Shown one piece after another: positions 19,797 through 30,880 of a stretch of DNA of 64,000 bases. Within the stretch, counting starts at the first letter, position 1, and the number at the start of each line of letters is the position of its first letter. The notes below the pieces were generated by a model. It saw nothing but the letters and a program-made list of their open reading frames with translations. It did no database searches and was not told the origin of the DNA. Origin of the DNA: Amphiura filiformis (Eukaryota > Echinodermata > Ophiuroidea > Amphilepidida > Amphiuridae); the NCBI RefSeq assembly GCF_039555335.1, contig NC_092642.1:17699208-17763207 (forward strand). The letters are read 5' to 3'. The position numbers and the translations under genes are program-made.

Positions 19797-22074
19797 GGTC
19801 AGTCCATATGAAATCAAGGAGGCCCCCACCTGACCCCCTCAGATTTGCTTGATATTTAAGTCATATGTTGTACCTGTAAAAATATTAAAAACCTGCACAT
19901 TTGAGGTCTGTAGCTCTTACGGATTTTCTGTGGCAGCCATTTAAAGTTGGAGTAGGGGGCTCTAAATTTGGACTCAAAAGTTACCCTTTAAATAAATTTA
20001 ATCTTTGGGAGTCTGTGCCTTCTTTACAAAGAGAGGGAGAGGTCTGAAACCTTGTATACACGCTAACTGCATGCCCAATTTGTCAAAAAGTAAAAAAAAA
20101 ATTAAAAAATTATTGCGCTTTGTGTCACGGGGTCATTAAATATGCAAGAAAAAATGTAATGTTTTATAAACTGACAAGTTTAGTTATTTTTTGTTGTCAC
20201 TGATACTAAATATAGGATAAATACAATGCATATCCAAAAAATTGAGCACACAATTCATTTACATTTCGAACAGCGCCCTCACGAAGATGAAATTTATTGC
20301 AAATTCAACATTTTCAGGGGCCCAAAGTCGATGTGGTCCACCTTCAAAATGTATAAAACATCACTTTTATATGACTACTAGTCTTACATTACAACTTAGG
20401 TAAGTCCCAGTAATTGTCTAGGCTGACTTCATATAAAACGACAAGCCCAAAGTTGACCATTTTCTTACGATTGCATGTACTGCAAATGTGCCGAATTTGG
20501 AAGGCTTAAAAGTCAAATTGGCCACAATATTGAAAAAAAATTATTAGATGCGTAGTTATTGGCCCTATTTACTATTATTTCCATTTTATTTTCAATATAC
20601 AGATTTTCTGTGGCAGCCATTTAAAGTTGGAGTAGGGGAATCTAACTTTGGACCCAAAAGTTGCCCTTTGAATAAATTTCATCTTTGGGAGCCTGTACCT
20701 TCCTAATAAAATAAGAGAGGTCTGAAACCTTGTATACACACTAATTGCATGTCCAATTTGTCAAAAAGTAAAAAAATAAAAATAAATTTATTACGCTTTG
20801 CGTCACGGGGTCATTAAATATGCAAGAAAAAATGTAACGTTTTATAAATTGACAAGTTTAGCCCCCTTAAATTCACATTTGTTGTCAAATTAGTTATTTT
20901 TTGTTGTCACTGATGCTAAATATAGGATAAATGCAATGCATATCCAAAAAATTGAGCTCACAATTCATTTACATTTCGAACAGCGCCCTCACGAAGATGA
21001 AATTTATTGCAAATTCAACATTTTCAGGGGGCACAAAGTCGATGTGGTCCACCTTCAAAATTTATAAAACATCACTTTTATATGACTACTAGTCTTAAAT
21101 TACAACTTGGGTAAGTCCCAGTAATTTTATAGGTTGACTTCATATAAAACGACAAGCCCAAAGTTGACCATTTTCTTATGATTGTATGTACTGCAAATGT
21201 GCCGAATTCGGAAGGTTTAAAAGTCAAAATGGCCACAATATTGAAAATAAATGACTAGATGCGTAGTTAATGGCCCTATTTACTTTAATTTCCATTTTAT
21301 TTTCAATATTGGGGCCAATTTGACTTTTAAGCCTTCCAAATTCGGCACATTTGCAGTACATGCAATCATAAGAAAATGGTCAACTTTGGGCTTGTCGTTT
21401 TATATGAAGTCAACTAGACAATTACTGGGACTTACCTAAGTTGAAATTTAAGACTATTAGTCATATAAAAATGATGTTTTATAAATTTTGAAGGTGGACC
21501 ACATCGACTTTGGGCCCCCTGAAAATGTTGAATTTGCAATAAATTTCATCTTCGTGAGGGCGCTGTTCGAAATGTAAATGAATTGTGAGCTCAATTTTTT
21601 GGATATGTATTGTATTTATCCCATATTTAGTATCAGTGACAACAAAAAATAATTAATTTGACAAAAAATGTGAATTTAGGGGGGCTAAACTTGCCAATTT
21701 ACAAAACATTACATTTTTTCTTGCATATTTAATGACCCCGTGACACAACACGCAATTAGAGAAATTTTTTTATTTTTTACTTTTTGACAAATTGGGCATG
21801 CATTTAGTGTGTATACAAGGTTTCAGACCTCTCTCTTTTTTGTAAAGAAGTCACAGACTCCCAAAGATGAAATTTATTTAAAGGGCAACTTTTGAGTCCA
21901 ATTTTAGACCACCCTACTCCAACTTTAAATGGCTGCCACAGAAAATCCGTAAGAGTTACAGACCTCAGATTTGCAGGTTTTAATATTTTAACACGTACAA
22001 CATATGACTAAAATATAAAGCAAATCTGAGGGGGTCAGGTGGGGACCTCCTTGATTTCATATGGACTAACCCTG
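19797..22074. mobile_element. Giant fold-back element, complete copy (about 2.3 kb)
   Basis: The outer left arm begins GGGTCAGTCCATATGAAATC and its complement ends at about 22074. Blocks repeat in mirror order (TGGCAGCCATTTAAAGTTGG, CTCTTACGGATTTTCTGTGG, GTCGATGTGGTCCACC). There is an extra nested partial copy near 20570-20870. The open frames inside are AT-rich accidents. It resembles a large non-autonomous fold-back transposon. Confidence 0.8.
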
Positions 22075-23076
22075 GTATGAATTATTTATTAGCTTTCGCC
22101 ACGATCCGTTTTGCAATAACATAAAAGCACTTCAAATAACAGCCCGTTGAGTTCAATGAACTACGCCCTGAAACCGATAGTGCCCCGTAAAGAAGCTCTA
22201 GCTCCCATTGACCCCTACACAGGTCAGTGAGCTCTCCATACACAAATGAACAAGTACAATAGGACAAGGCCAGCACCTATGACCTGCTTAGTGACATGTT
22301 ATTTTGAAGTCTTCTAAAGCTTAATATCTTGAAGATTAGTATTCGTTTGTACATATGGACTGCGCATTTATGATGCAAAATATTAGTTCTTATATAAAAT
22401 TACAAAATATTGGTATTATGACACACGGTATAGGTGATATAAAACGACTGATAAAATCATGTCATCATGGCGTCATGTCAAAGGTTCATTATATCCCGTA
22501 TGTTTGTCTAAATTAATTAATATTTTCAGAACAATTTCTACACCCATTTAATATGTACTCAGGTGGAACCCGACTTTTTTTAATTTTCATTTCTTTTTAT
22601 GTAACAAATTCAGGTTTTTCCATTGCGCGCGCTGCCGGGCAATACAAATTTAATGCTAACATTGAATAAACGCGGAATTAAAAATATGCGTTTCTAGTAT
22701 ATACAGCGTCTGACTCTACCTGAGTCCCATGGGCTCCAAGAATGGCTCTCCATACACAAATGAACAAATACAATGAAGGGTCGCCATTGCTCTCCATACA
22801 CAAATGAACCAATACAATGGAGAGTCCGAATGCCATGCAAATGAGCCAAGTGTCCTCTCAAGGTATGCTCTGTGCCTGCTGCTTATTCAATAATTATTAT
22901 ATATATTCACCAGGGACGGAGCTAGAGCTTTGGCAGCCTGTATTAACCTAATATAAGCAAATAAATAATCTTGTACTACAAAGTAAAATGACACCGCTTA
23001 CGCTTAGTATTCGTCATTAATGTTTCAAACACAATCAGGAGTGATTGATTTTTAATCATTTTGATATATAGCAGGT
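22075..23076. other. Receptor-cluster flank with three short direct repeats
   Basis: No gene supported; the small minus-strand frame at 22276-22082 has no recognisable motif. The phrase CTCTCCATACACAAATGAAC occurs three times (about 22233, 22746 and 22791), each followed by a TACAAT word. 22870-23076 resembles 6466-6540 and 8240-8340, marking duplicated receptor flank. Confidence 0.5.
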
Positions 23077-23080
23077 TAAG

Positions 23081-23431
23081 GGGGTACTACACCCCTGGCC
23101 AATCTTGTGCCTATTTTTGCACTTTTCTCAAAAATTATAGCGCATTGGTGACAAGTAAGATATGTATATTATAGGGGCAAGGACTACAACTACTGCACTA
23201 ATAATTCAGCAACTCAAGGCAATTAGTTATTAATTTATTGATCAAATATTAGTTTTCCCTCATTTTTGACTGTAGCTCCACAACTTTTGTCTGTGTTGAA
23301 ATAAAATTTCCAATGCAGTAGTTGTAGTCCTTGCCCCTATAATATACATATCTTAATTGTCACCAATGCGCTATAATTTTTGAGAAAAATGTACAAATAG
23401 GCACAAAATTGGGCAGCGGTGTAGTACGCCC
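23081..23431. mobile_element. TTAA-flanked MITE (piggyBac-like)
   Basis: 351 bases with inverted repeats of about 110 bases starting GGGGGTACTACACCCCTGG, flanked on both sides by TTAA (23077-23080, 23432-23435). TTAA duplication is the mark of piggyBac and a few related superfamilies. Paralogous flank near 8325 runs through ATAGCAGGTTG without the insert. Confidence 0.85.
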
Positions 23432-23662
23432 TTAAGTGACATACATTTTAATATTAGCATGAAAGTTCATCTGTGTTGGTAGACTTCATAATTGTAAATT
23501 TAAACTTATGATCTCAACACAAAATTAAGACGTACCTCAAATTTTCGGTCACAACTTTGACCTTCATCTGGAGACTGGCAACCCAAGTTTGGGATCAGTG
23601 ACCTTTTGGACACTTGACCCCAAAACCCGGTCGTACACTCTGGGTAACTTGTATCGGCCCCA

Positions 23663-24523
23663 TCTAACCTTTCTAAAGAGGAGAGGGAAGCTTTGCAACA
23701 GCTTCAGAAAGATCAGTCAATCCAAATCTTACCAGCCGATAAGGGAAGATTAGTGGTCATCTTTAATAGTGAGGAATACAATCGCAAGTGTGAGAAACTT
23801 CTTAGTGACACTAATACCTACAAGAACTTAGGCAAAAAGGATCCAACCAGTAAGTACAAGAAACAATTAACATCTGTGCTTCTTGAAATCGAGAAAGAGG
23901 GTGGTATCAACAGAGTTGAGTACAGACAGTTGTACCCCACCACCGAAACTCCACCTAAATTTTACGGGTTGCCTAAAATTCATAAGAAAGACACTCCACT
24001 CAGACCCATTGTGAGTAGCGTCGGGTCAATCACATACAGTAGTGCTAAATTGGTTGCTGACATTTTAGCCCCTCTTGTTGGTAAGACAGAACACCACGTT
24101 GCCAATTCTCAGATTTTCGCAGAGCGAATTAAGAACGAAACTGTAGAGGAGGACGAAGAATTAAGATCTTATGATGTCACTGCTCTTTTTACCTCTGTAC
24201 CCGTTGACAAAGCATTAAGAATTATTCAAGCTCGTCTGGAACAGGATAACACACTTAGTGATCGGACACATGTGACAAAACTTCTCGAAGTGTGTTTGAA
24301 TTGTACTTACTTTGTGTATAATGGAAATTACTATCAGCAAATCCATGGCGCGGCTATGGGGTCACCTGTATCCCCGATCGTCTGTAACTTATATATGGAA
24401 CAATTAGAACAGGAAGCGATAAGATCAGCCCCCCACCCCCCTTTGTGGTGGTTCCGTTATGTCGACGATACCCATACAAAGTTAAAAAAAACCAATACGC
24501 GGAGGAGTTTACGAATCACTTGA
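23663..24523 (+). pseudogene. Penelope reverse transcriptase, first part
   Basis: The frame is already open at the arm boundary (about 23663) and shows PLE hallmarks. Numbered from the Met at 23693: ILPADKG at 13-19, FYGLPKIHK at 90-98, LRPIVSS at 103-109, catalytic SYDVTALFTSVP at 159-170 (D161), HGAAMGSPVSP at 218-228 and FRYVDDT at 254-260 (D258, D259). It would make cDNA primed on broken DNA. The N-terminal 150-200 residues are missing. The frame breaks just after YVDDT, beside a run of eight A at about 24484-24492. Confidence 0.88.
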
Positions 24524-25140
24524 ACTCAATCGATCCGGACATCAAGTTCACGACAGAAGGCGAGGAAAATAGGTCACTCGCATTCCTCGACACTCATACA
24601 GTCATCCAAGAGGACGGTACGCTAAAAATCAAAATCTATAGGAAACCGACCCACACGGATCAATACTTGAACTTTGATTCAAATCATCCTGTCCAGCACA
24701 AACTGGGTGTAATCCAGACTCTTCACCACAGAGCGGGCAGTATCATATCTGAGCAAGAGGACATAGCGGAGGAGAAATCCCACATTAACAGTGCATTAAA
24801 GAAGTGCGGTTATCCGAACTGGTCCTTTGACAAAGCTAAGAAAGCGAAAGAAGGGAAGTCTAAGAACAGTAACCTGAAAAATACAAACGTTGAGACAAAA
24901 GGACAAGTAGTTTTGCCCTACGTTAAAGGAACTTCCGAAGCCTTACGAAGAATCTTCGGCACCTACGGCATCAGAGTTTGTTTTAAACCCACTCAAACTC
25001 TGAGGCAGCTACTTGTCTCACCTAAAGACAAAACTGAGAAGAAAGACATTACCGGACCAATTTATTACATCCCCTGTCAGGGAAAACCCTGCAGGGCCAG
25101 TGTTCAGAATCTTACATTGGTGAGACTGAAAGATCTTTGA
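24486..25140 (+). pseudogene. Penelope RT thumb, linker and start of GIY-YIG domain
   Basis: Continues the Penelope protein in the next frame: a thumb region with FLDTHTVIQEDG and YRKPTHTDQYLNFDS (a typical PLE block), a Lys-rich linker, then the IYYIPC strand that opens the GIY-YIG endonuclease. The frame is lost again near 25080-25140. The preceding Met at 24445 overlaps the earlier frame and is not meaningful. Confidence 0.85.
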
Positions 25141-25490
25141 AAACCAGATTCTCAGAACACCGTCGTCCGAGTACTACCTCGTCGGAAGTCTCCCAGCACA
25201 TCCACATTGAATCCCCCGGCCACCAAGTTGATTTGGATGAGGTCAAAATCCTCGACCGGGATGCTAGATACTTTGAAAGGGGTGTGAAGGAGTCAATTTA
25301 CATCAGAGTCAACCAACCATCTCTCAACCGCGACGGGGCCGATACAAGTTACCCAGAGTGTACGACCGGGTTTTGGGGTCAAGTGTCCAAAAGGTCACTG
25401 ATCCCAAACTTGGGTTGCCAGTCTCCAGATGAAGGTCAAAGTTGTGACCGAAAATTTGAGGTACGTCTTAATTTTGTGTTGAGATCATAA
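25100..25490 (+). pseudogene. Penelope GIY-YIG endonuclease, C-terminal part
   Basis: A third frame carries SYIGETERS (the YIG strand) near 25110, TRFSEHR with the catalytic-type Arg and His, and a VNQPSLNRD block that fits the conserved Asn region. The C-terminal extension (about 25334-25490) lies inside the right terminal arm and includes DEGQSCDRKFE. The nuclease would nick target DNA. Two frame changes make the element non-functional in cis. Confidence 0.82.
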
Positions 25491-25520
25491 GTTTAAATTT
25501 ACAATAACATTTTAATATTA

Positions 25521-25972
25521 TCTATTAAGATAAAAGCACACATGACCTAAACAATGGGAACACAAAACATAACAGTAAATACTATACAACTATGTTTAAG
25601 ACGTTTTGTATATCATTGAACTAATTTGAAAGAATGTGCTCATAATCCTGATTGTCGTGCACTTCCTTTAATTGCATTTCCAAAGCTTTTTTCAGTATCA
25701 TTGGAAACTGGAATTCCAGTCGTTTTCAGAAAGCACACTTGGAAATCTAGACATTTCTTTGAATGTTAAGTTTTTCCTCTATAGGGGGTGTGCCCATTGC
25801 ATGACTGATGTTTACGTTTGTATGTCGGCAGAGTCCACCACAATCCACACTTAAATATAATATTCATGTCTTCCGCGCCGTTTCTCAACCTATCAATTTG
25901 CAACAATTTCATGTCATGATATTAATGTTTTGGCTGCAGGCTAAAGTTGATTTTGTATTTGCTACCTGTTAC
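25521..25972 (-). other. 3' flank of receptor 2
   Basis: Resembles the DNA downstream of other family members (8360-8500 and 8880-8960; 11160-11420), including ATGGGAACACAAAACATAAC and GGCTGCAGGCTAAAGTTGATT words. No gene seen. Confidence 0.5.
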
Positions 25973-25976
25973 TTAA

Positions 25977-26314
25977 AGGAGTATTTCGTGATCCTAGCAT
26001 CCTCCTTTTATGTCATTTTTCAGTAGATATCCACGAAAAAAGCTTATTCCCAAAATTTCAGTTGATTCCGCCTTTGCGTTTGCGTTTTATTTATGATCAT
26101 CTGTATCACACTGCTCCATAGAAAATGTGTTGTAATTTCGTTCTGGTGCACCAGAACGAAATTCAAATTTCACGATATCTTTGCTAAACGAATTAATCTG
26201 CAAGAAATTGTTTGTACATAAACATTATGTAACCAGCGGTTTCCAGTGATATAAAAATCTCAACTTGTTTTGAGAAAAGCGGGGGGATGAGGCTGTGGAT
26301 CACGAAATGCCCTT
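25977..26314. mobile_element. TTAA-flanked MITE in the 3' UTR of receptor 2
   Basis: 338 bases with TTAA at 25973-25976 and 26315-26318 and short inverted ends sharing CATTTCGTGATCC-type sequence. The centre holds a 30-bp perfect palindrome (26134-26163) around TGGTGCACCA. The right TTAA ends three bases before the receptor stop codon (26322-26324). Confidence 0.85.
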
Positions 26315-26321
26315 TTAAGTA

Positions 26322-27458
26322 TCATACTGAAGTCGAACTTGATATCATAACATTTTTATTTCCATTCCGCGATGAATATCTCTTGTTTCCTTTACCAACA
26401 CACTCAAAAGCTTCTGCAAATGCTCTCCTGTATCGCCCGTTACTTACGTTATACATGAGGGGATTTACTGCCGAATTTAACAGCGTCGTAACGCGAGCCA
26501 ACCAGAGGATGAAAGTCTTCGCTTTATCTTCAAACATTCTTTCACCAACCAACCAATACTTGAAACGATTGAGATTGTATATTTCATTTGGCGCCAAACA
26601 TATGAAGAAAACAGTTCCATTCAAAATCAGCATTCTTCCAATTTGATTTCTGGCGCGAATCATTGCCGTCGTTTGCTGTTCAGAGCCGCGTTCTCCAGTG
26701 AGACCTGTCCTTGTACTAAGCGCGTATATAATTCTGCAGTACATGTATGAAGACAAGATTACTGCAAGAGTAAACTGTACAAAGTCAATTGCAGCAAGAG
26801 TTTGCCAACACCAAGAGCAACGGTCTACCTTACATACAATGAATTTTGCCGCCATGTTCTGAAATGTGGTGCTGTTAGACCAATCTATGCATATTGTTTC
26901 AGTTTCATGAAAATGGAGACCCACACACGCTGAAACTAATGAAATCAACCAAGCACATATCGTCATTCGTACAGTCCAGGTCCTGCCTTTGAGCATTCGA
27001 TGCGTTATCGGGTGACATATAGCCAGATATCTTTCAAAGGTGACGAGTGTTATTAAGTACACAGATGCAAAATAACAAAGGTATGTGATAAGCCAGACTA
27101 GAGCACAACCGGCACCAGAATGAAACGCCGAAATGGCAAAGTCAATTGGAGTTGTGAAGTAAAGCCACATGAGCCTAACTGCTACAATAATTAGATACGT
27201 TGCATCGCTGACAGCAAGATTACACAGGTAGAAGTTGGTTACAGTCCGCATTTCTGGCACGCGATATAGAACAAATAGTAGAGCAGCATTTCCAAGAATG
27301 CCCAATCCGGCCACAATGGGTACGATCACTAGGATGAAGATCTTCTTATACATGGTGTAAAAATACTGAGCAGCTTCTACATCTGAAAACAATACGACGC
27401 AATCATCGTCTGAATGCGTAGAATTCATTTTCTCGTGTGCACCCATTTGATAAAACAC
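26322..27458 (-). CDS. Class A peptide-receptor-like GPCR, copy 2
   Basis: 378 residues, seven predicted helices, intronless. Key residues: N57 (1.50), D85 (2.50), C118 and C190 for the extracellular disulfide, E142-R143-Y144, W170, L288 in place of the usual 6.48 Trp, P290, and NPLMY at 332-336. Sequons at N12 and N195. The Met at codon 11 (27428) starts the MNSTHS motif shared by all copies and is the likely start. It is closest to copy 1, sharing the MFxQxG leader and the ISSSTSV tail, but unlike copy 1 it keeps the TM1 Asn. The long C-terminal tail is basic and Ser-rich, as in receptors desensitised by phosphorylation. Ligand unknown; a neuropeptide is the most reasonable guess. Confidence 0.92.
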   Translation of the reverse strand: MFYQMGAHEKMNSTHSDDDCVVLFSDVEAAQYFYTMYKKIFILVIVPIVAGLGILGNAALLFVLYRVPEMRTVTNFYLCNLAVSDATYLIIVAVRLMWLYFTTPIDFAISAFHSGAGCALVWLITYLCYFASVYLITLVTFERYLAICHPITHRMLKGRTWTVRMTICAWLISLVSACVGLHFHETETICIDWSNSTTFQNMAAKFIVCKVDRCSWCWQTLAAIDFVQFTLAVILSSYMYCRIIYALSTRTGLTGERGSEQQTTAMIRARNQIGRMLILNGTVFFICLAPNEIYNLNRFKYWLVGERMFEDKAKTFILWLARVTTLLNSAVNPLMYNVSNGRYRRAFAEAFECVGKGNKRYSSRNGNKNVMISSSTSV

Positions 27459-28400
27459 TTGTACGCGCTATAATACCATATCAAAATATGCAGACTGTTG
27501 CTAAAAAATGTTCTTATAATGCGATATGTGAATTAATGGACAGCAAGTACATGTAGTTTCCGAGGGCAGTATGTTTTAACCAAACGTATTGTTAAAGCAA
27601 GCCAATTTATATTGGTTTTCAAGTATTGGGCTAATCCATGTAAAGTCTACACTCCCCGTGTGAGGCGTAAAATAATTTCAAATGGAATTACCCACATTTA
27701 CCAACTCTATTTGAAACTCACCACCTCTGTAGAAGCTTTAAATTGAATCTTTCTCAGAGGGAGGGAGTTTTTTGGTGGGGAAACGTTTTTATTTTATTAT
27801 TATTATTTTGTTACAACGGGAAAAATAATCATTGTAAATTACATTTTATTAAGTAAAGTCTGATTCAAAGCACACAAGACTTAGGTAGCTACAAGATAAC
27901 ACAATTATCATCTTTTATTGTTACCATATTTTACGCTAGGAATCTGAGTTTGATTCCTTGAGATGAAAACATTAACAAATCCTGCATCCATCAACACCTA
28001 TATAAATTGTCATGTGATTGGAATAAGTAAAAACTTGTATACATAGGAATAGCTGCCAGAAGTAGTTATCAACTAGCTTGCTTTCTGGTGTATTGAAAAA
28101 TACAGGATTGCTTCAAATTCGATTAGCAGCAGTGTAATCATGGTAATGAAGAATGCAATGATATATAATTTTCACCCCTAACCCTGCGACGCAAACTATG
28201 GCCACATAATAAACGAGTTGAGTATTCTATCCCAGTTGTTTATCTATGATTGAAGGGTGCTAGAACCTATCTTGGAACCCATGTACTTGAATGATCAACG
28301 AAAAAAGAAACAGTAAATGTAGAGAGAAATAATTTGTAAAAAGAACATAACACGCAAATTAAGGGGGAAATTGCATTGCCGTTCTAACAATTTTTACATA
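27459..28400. other. 5' flank of receptor 2
   Basis: The proximal 150 bases share GCGCTATAATACCATATCAAAAT with 36346-36380 upstream of another family member. A TTGAATCTTTCTCAGAG word near 27738 recurs at 37963. These may be promoter elements or merely duplicated DNA. No genes seen to 28400. Confidence 0.45.
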
Positions 28401-28832
28401 ATGGTCATTTTCACAGTAAAGGGTGTAACTTTTGATTTTTAGGGTCAAAATTTCAAACCACTTAAATATGTTTCTGTTTACTGAAATCATGCATAGAAGC
28501 AACTTAAATTCCAGTAAAATAATGTTTCAAGGCTTAAACCTTTTGGTTTATAATAACAAATTTGACATTTCCATAACATTTTGGTTAAAATCTAGGAAAA
28601 AATGTATTTTACACAAGCTCAGAAAATTATGAAATGAAAGCTGGAATACATGTGAAATTCCATTCCAAAGTAAGGCAACAGATATAAGTTAAGATGATTT
28701 TGCTACCCAAGGTAGCTGTTAACTAGATGACTTATGTGGCCAAAAATTGTGAAATTCTGTAGCTTTATTAGACCACTACAGATCAAAGTGTTAAAAATCC
28801 AAAGTTACACCCTTTACCGTGAAAATGACCAT
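28401..28832. mobile_element. MITE, 432 bp
   Basis: Inverted ends of about 40 bases begin ATGGTCATTTTCAC and include GTAAAGGGTGTAACTTT. ATA is present at both edges, so a short duplication is possible but its size is ambiguous. No coding capacity. Confidence 0.75.
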
Positions 28833-29937
28833 ATAGGAGTGACGAGGTTATCATAAAAATGATATTTAAAAGAAGTAAAAACTTCATAACAAATTTTATC
28901 AACCAAGGCTACAAGAGTGTGGTGGGCGCAGCATTAAAGCTTAATAAAAATATCTTGTTACTAGTAATAGCTTAGTCAGGAGTATGACAATTAGATGGTT
29001 TACAAATGTATTCTATTGTCACCCTGGATTGTCACCTAATGTGAGAAACGAAATAACTAAAAAGAAACTTGTAGAGGATGTAGTAGACGATGGATAATGG
29101 AAGTCTGAATGCCGTGTTTGATGACTGTATAGTATTTCACGAATATGGATGAACGCAAATGAGGAAAACTAATTGTTGCAGCCTCCTTTAATTTCGATAT
29201 TAAACGTCATATACCGTTATAATGGGAACTTTTCGATTGCGGGCGGTAGTTTTTTGTTATCACAAGGGGGATGGTTAGACTTAATGTTGATCTACACTGG
29301 CGGAATGTTTGGTTTGCGGTATGGTTTGTGGCTTCCTGTTGTGATAAAGGTGAATATTAGATTATATACAGATTCAAAATAAATATTTACATACTTAGGT
29401 TTAGCTAAACGTTAAATTGTGTTCTTGCCCATGTCATCACACAAAACTCTCAAAATAGAGGGGCTTTTTAAATGAATGTGGAAACATTATACATTGAACA
29501 AAAGATACATTTGACAAAAGACAAATTGGTAATATTTTTCATGACTCTGAGAATGCAAATAAATAACGTCAATTGACGTTTGATTCCCCCAGCCCCTCTT
29601 TCTCTCACTATCACTTTAGTTTTATAAGAGGGCCTCATGACAACAGCAATATGAGAGACCATTGTACCTCAACCTAATACCTTAAGTGTCTTAATGACTT
29701 ATAGAAAGTGACATTTTACCTGCTTGTATCTTTGCTTAATGATATAATGCATCAATTCTCTTGACTTGGAGATCAACCCATTTAAACAAGGTGTTACTCG
29801 ATTTATGCAGGAGTCGCAAACAATTTGTACGCACGTTGGCCATAATCCTCTTTTGCTAGGTCCGGACAAAAACATCGGTTCTACCTTCTGTAAGCATTGT
29901 CACGAATTTGAAGGTTACGATTTTAAGGTTTAGAGCT
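28833..29937. other. Duplicated receptor flank, no gene seen
   Basis: 29560-29745 resembles 41040-41220, including TCACTATC...TTTTATAA, CCTCATGACAAC and CCTTAAGTGTCTTAATGACTT words. This places it in the block duplicated with the receptors. The small open frames have no recognisable motif. Confidence 0.45.
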
Positions 29938-30004
29938 AGAGTTTAGGATTAGGGTTAGCGTTATGGTTTAATGTTAGGGTTATTGTTAGGGTAAGGATTA
30001 GGGG
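29938..30004. repeat. Degenerate TTAGGG-like patch
   Basis: Contains GGATTAGGGTTAG, ATGTTAGGGTTATTGTTAGGG and GGATTAGGGG in succession. It is short and imperfect, so an internal telomere-like or simple repeat is likelier than a chromosome end. A smaller echo lies at 30885-30900. Confidence 0.5.
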
Positions 30005-30009
30005 CATTC

Positions 30010-30880
30010 GTTTACTAAGTCATGCAGGTAAAATCTTCACCACAATAATTATCCAAAGTAGAATCCTTAAGAAAGCTGAAGACGTTATCTCCGAATCCCA
30101 AACGGGATTTCGCCCAGGAAGGTCGACTGTGGACCAACTATTTACACTGCCACAAATTGCAGAAAAATATCTCGAACAGGGAAAGGAGTTATTAATTGTT
30201 GTTATATAGACTTTGAGAAGGCTTTTGACTCGGTATGGCAAGAGGGAGTGTGGAAAGCACTCAGCCTCTTTGTATTTCCACTCAACACCCTACAGCTAAT
30301 CCAACAACAAGTAAGAGTAAATAGCGACCTTGTAGAATGTTCCATACCACAGTGGGTGTACGTCAGGATGCGTAATTTCGCCCCCAACTCTTCAATATTC
30401 TTCTTGAACTGGTTATGCTTTATGCAAAGTCTGCTAACATCACCATAGGAGCATATAGCCAAGGCCAGCTGTTTTCAAATCTCTGCTTCGCCGACGACAT
30501 TGTTCTAGTAGCAGACACACCCAGGGACCTCCAAACCTTTGTGGACAAAGTATCCAAAAATAGCTCCAACCTAGGGCTCAAGATCAACATCTCCAAAACA
30601 GAAGTCCAGGTCATTACTAGACAAGAAATCCAAGATATCCAAAAAAAATCATACTACCACAAAGACCAAAAGGAAGACCCGTAAAGAGATGGACAAGTTG
30701 CATCAAGACAGACTCCTCAACAATTAAAGCCATATTATAACATTTGCTGAGAAGAACGCCCTCAAAAAATTTTTAATTCAGGTTTTTACACGAAAGCAGA
30801 GAACAACCTGGCAAAGCATCATGACACAGATGGCAAGGCAGAGTGATCCACCCGTGCCGACGCCTTAGGTCAAGGCAGGT
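30010..30880 (+). pseudogene. LINE reverse transcriptase fragment 1
   Basis: Read across frames on the plus strand, RT motifs appear in order: QTGFRPGRSTVDQLFTL near 30105, DFEKAFDSVW near 30212 (motif A), a broken RQGCVISP block near 30360, FADDIVLVADT at about 30487 (catalytic DD) and LGLKINISKTEVQ near 30570. A GRPVKRW post-RT block follows near 30675. Stops and at least three frame changes kill it. It is the same family as the fragment at 31478-32575. Confidence 0.8.

Larger units (their letters stand above)
17180..21920. repeat. Tandem segmental duplication, unit 2
   Basis: Second copy of the 13144-17178 block with the same order of components. It is about 700 bases longer because its fold-back part carries an extra partial repeat at about 20170-20870. 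Small indels, such as one more T in the TTTTTTGCC run and CCCCCCTTAGGTAATGG in place of CCCCCTTAAAAATGG, show that it is not an exact duplicate of the text. Confidence 0.9.
23443..25520 (+). mobile_element. Penelope-like element with inverted terminal arms
   Basis: Inverted arms of about 171 bases lie at 23491-23661 and 25334-25505, with the coding region between them. A 14-base direct repeat ACATTTTAATATTA (23443-23456 and 25507-25520) flanks the whole. On the left, 34 bases (23457-23490) lie between this repeat and the arm; Penelope-like elements are known to carry such tails beside their terminal repeats. The reading frame is entered directly at the left arm boundary, so the copy is 5'-truncated and the left arm is an inverted copy of its own 3' end. 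Confidence 0.88.

Noticed and set aside
22082-22276. 64-codon minus-strand frame
   Set aside because: No motif, no similarity to other frames, and it includes a short direct repeat found twice more nearby.
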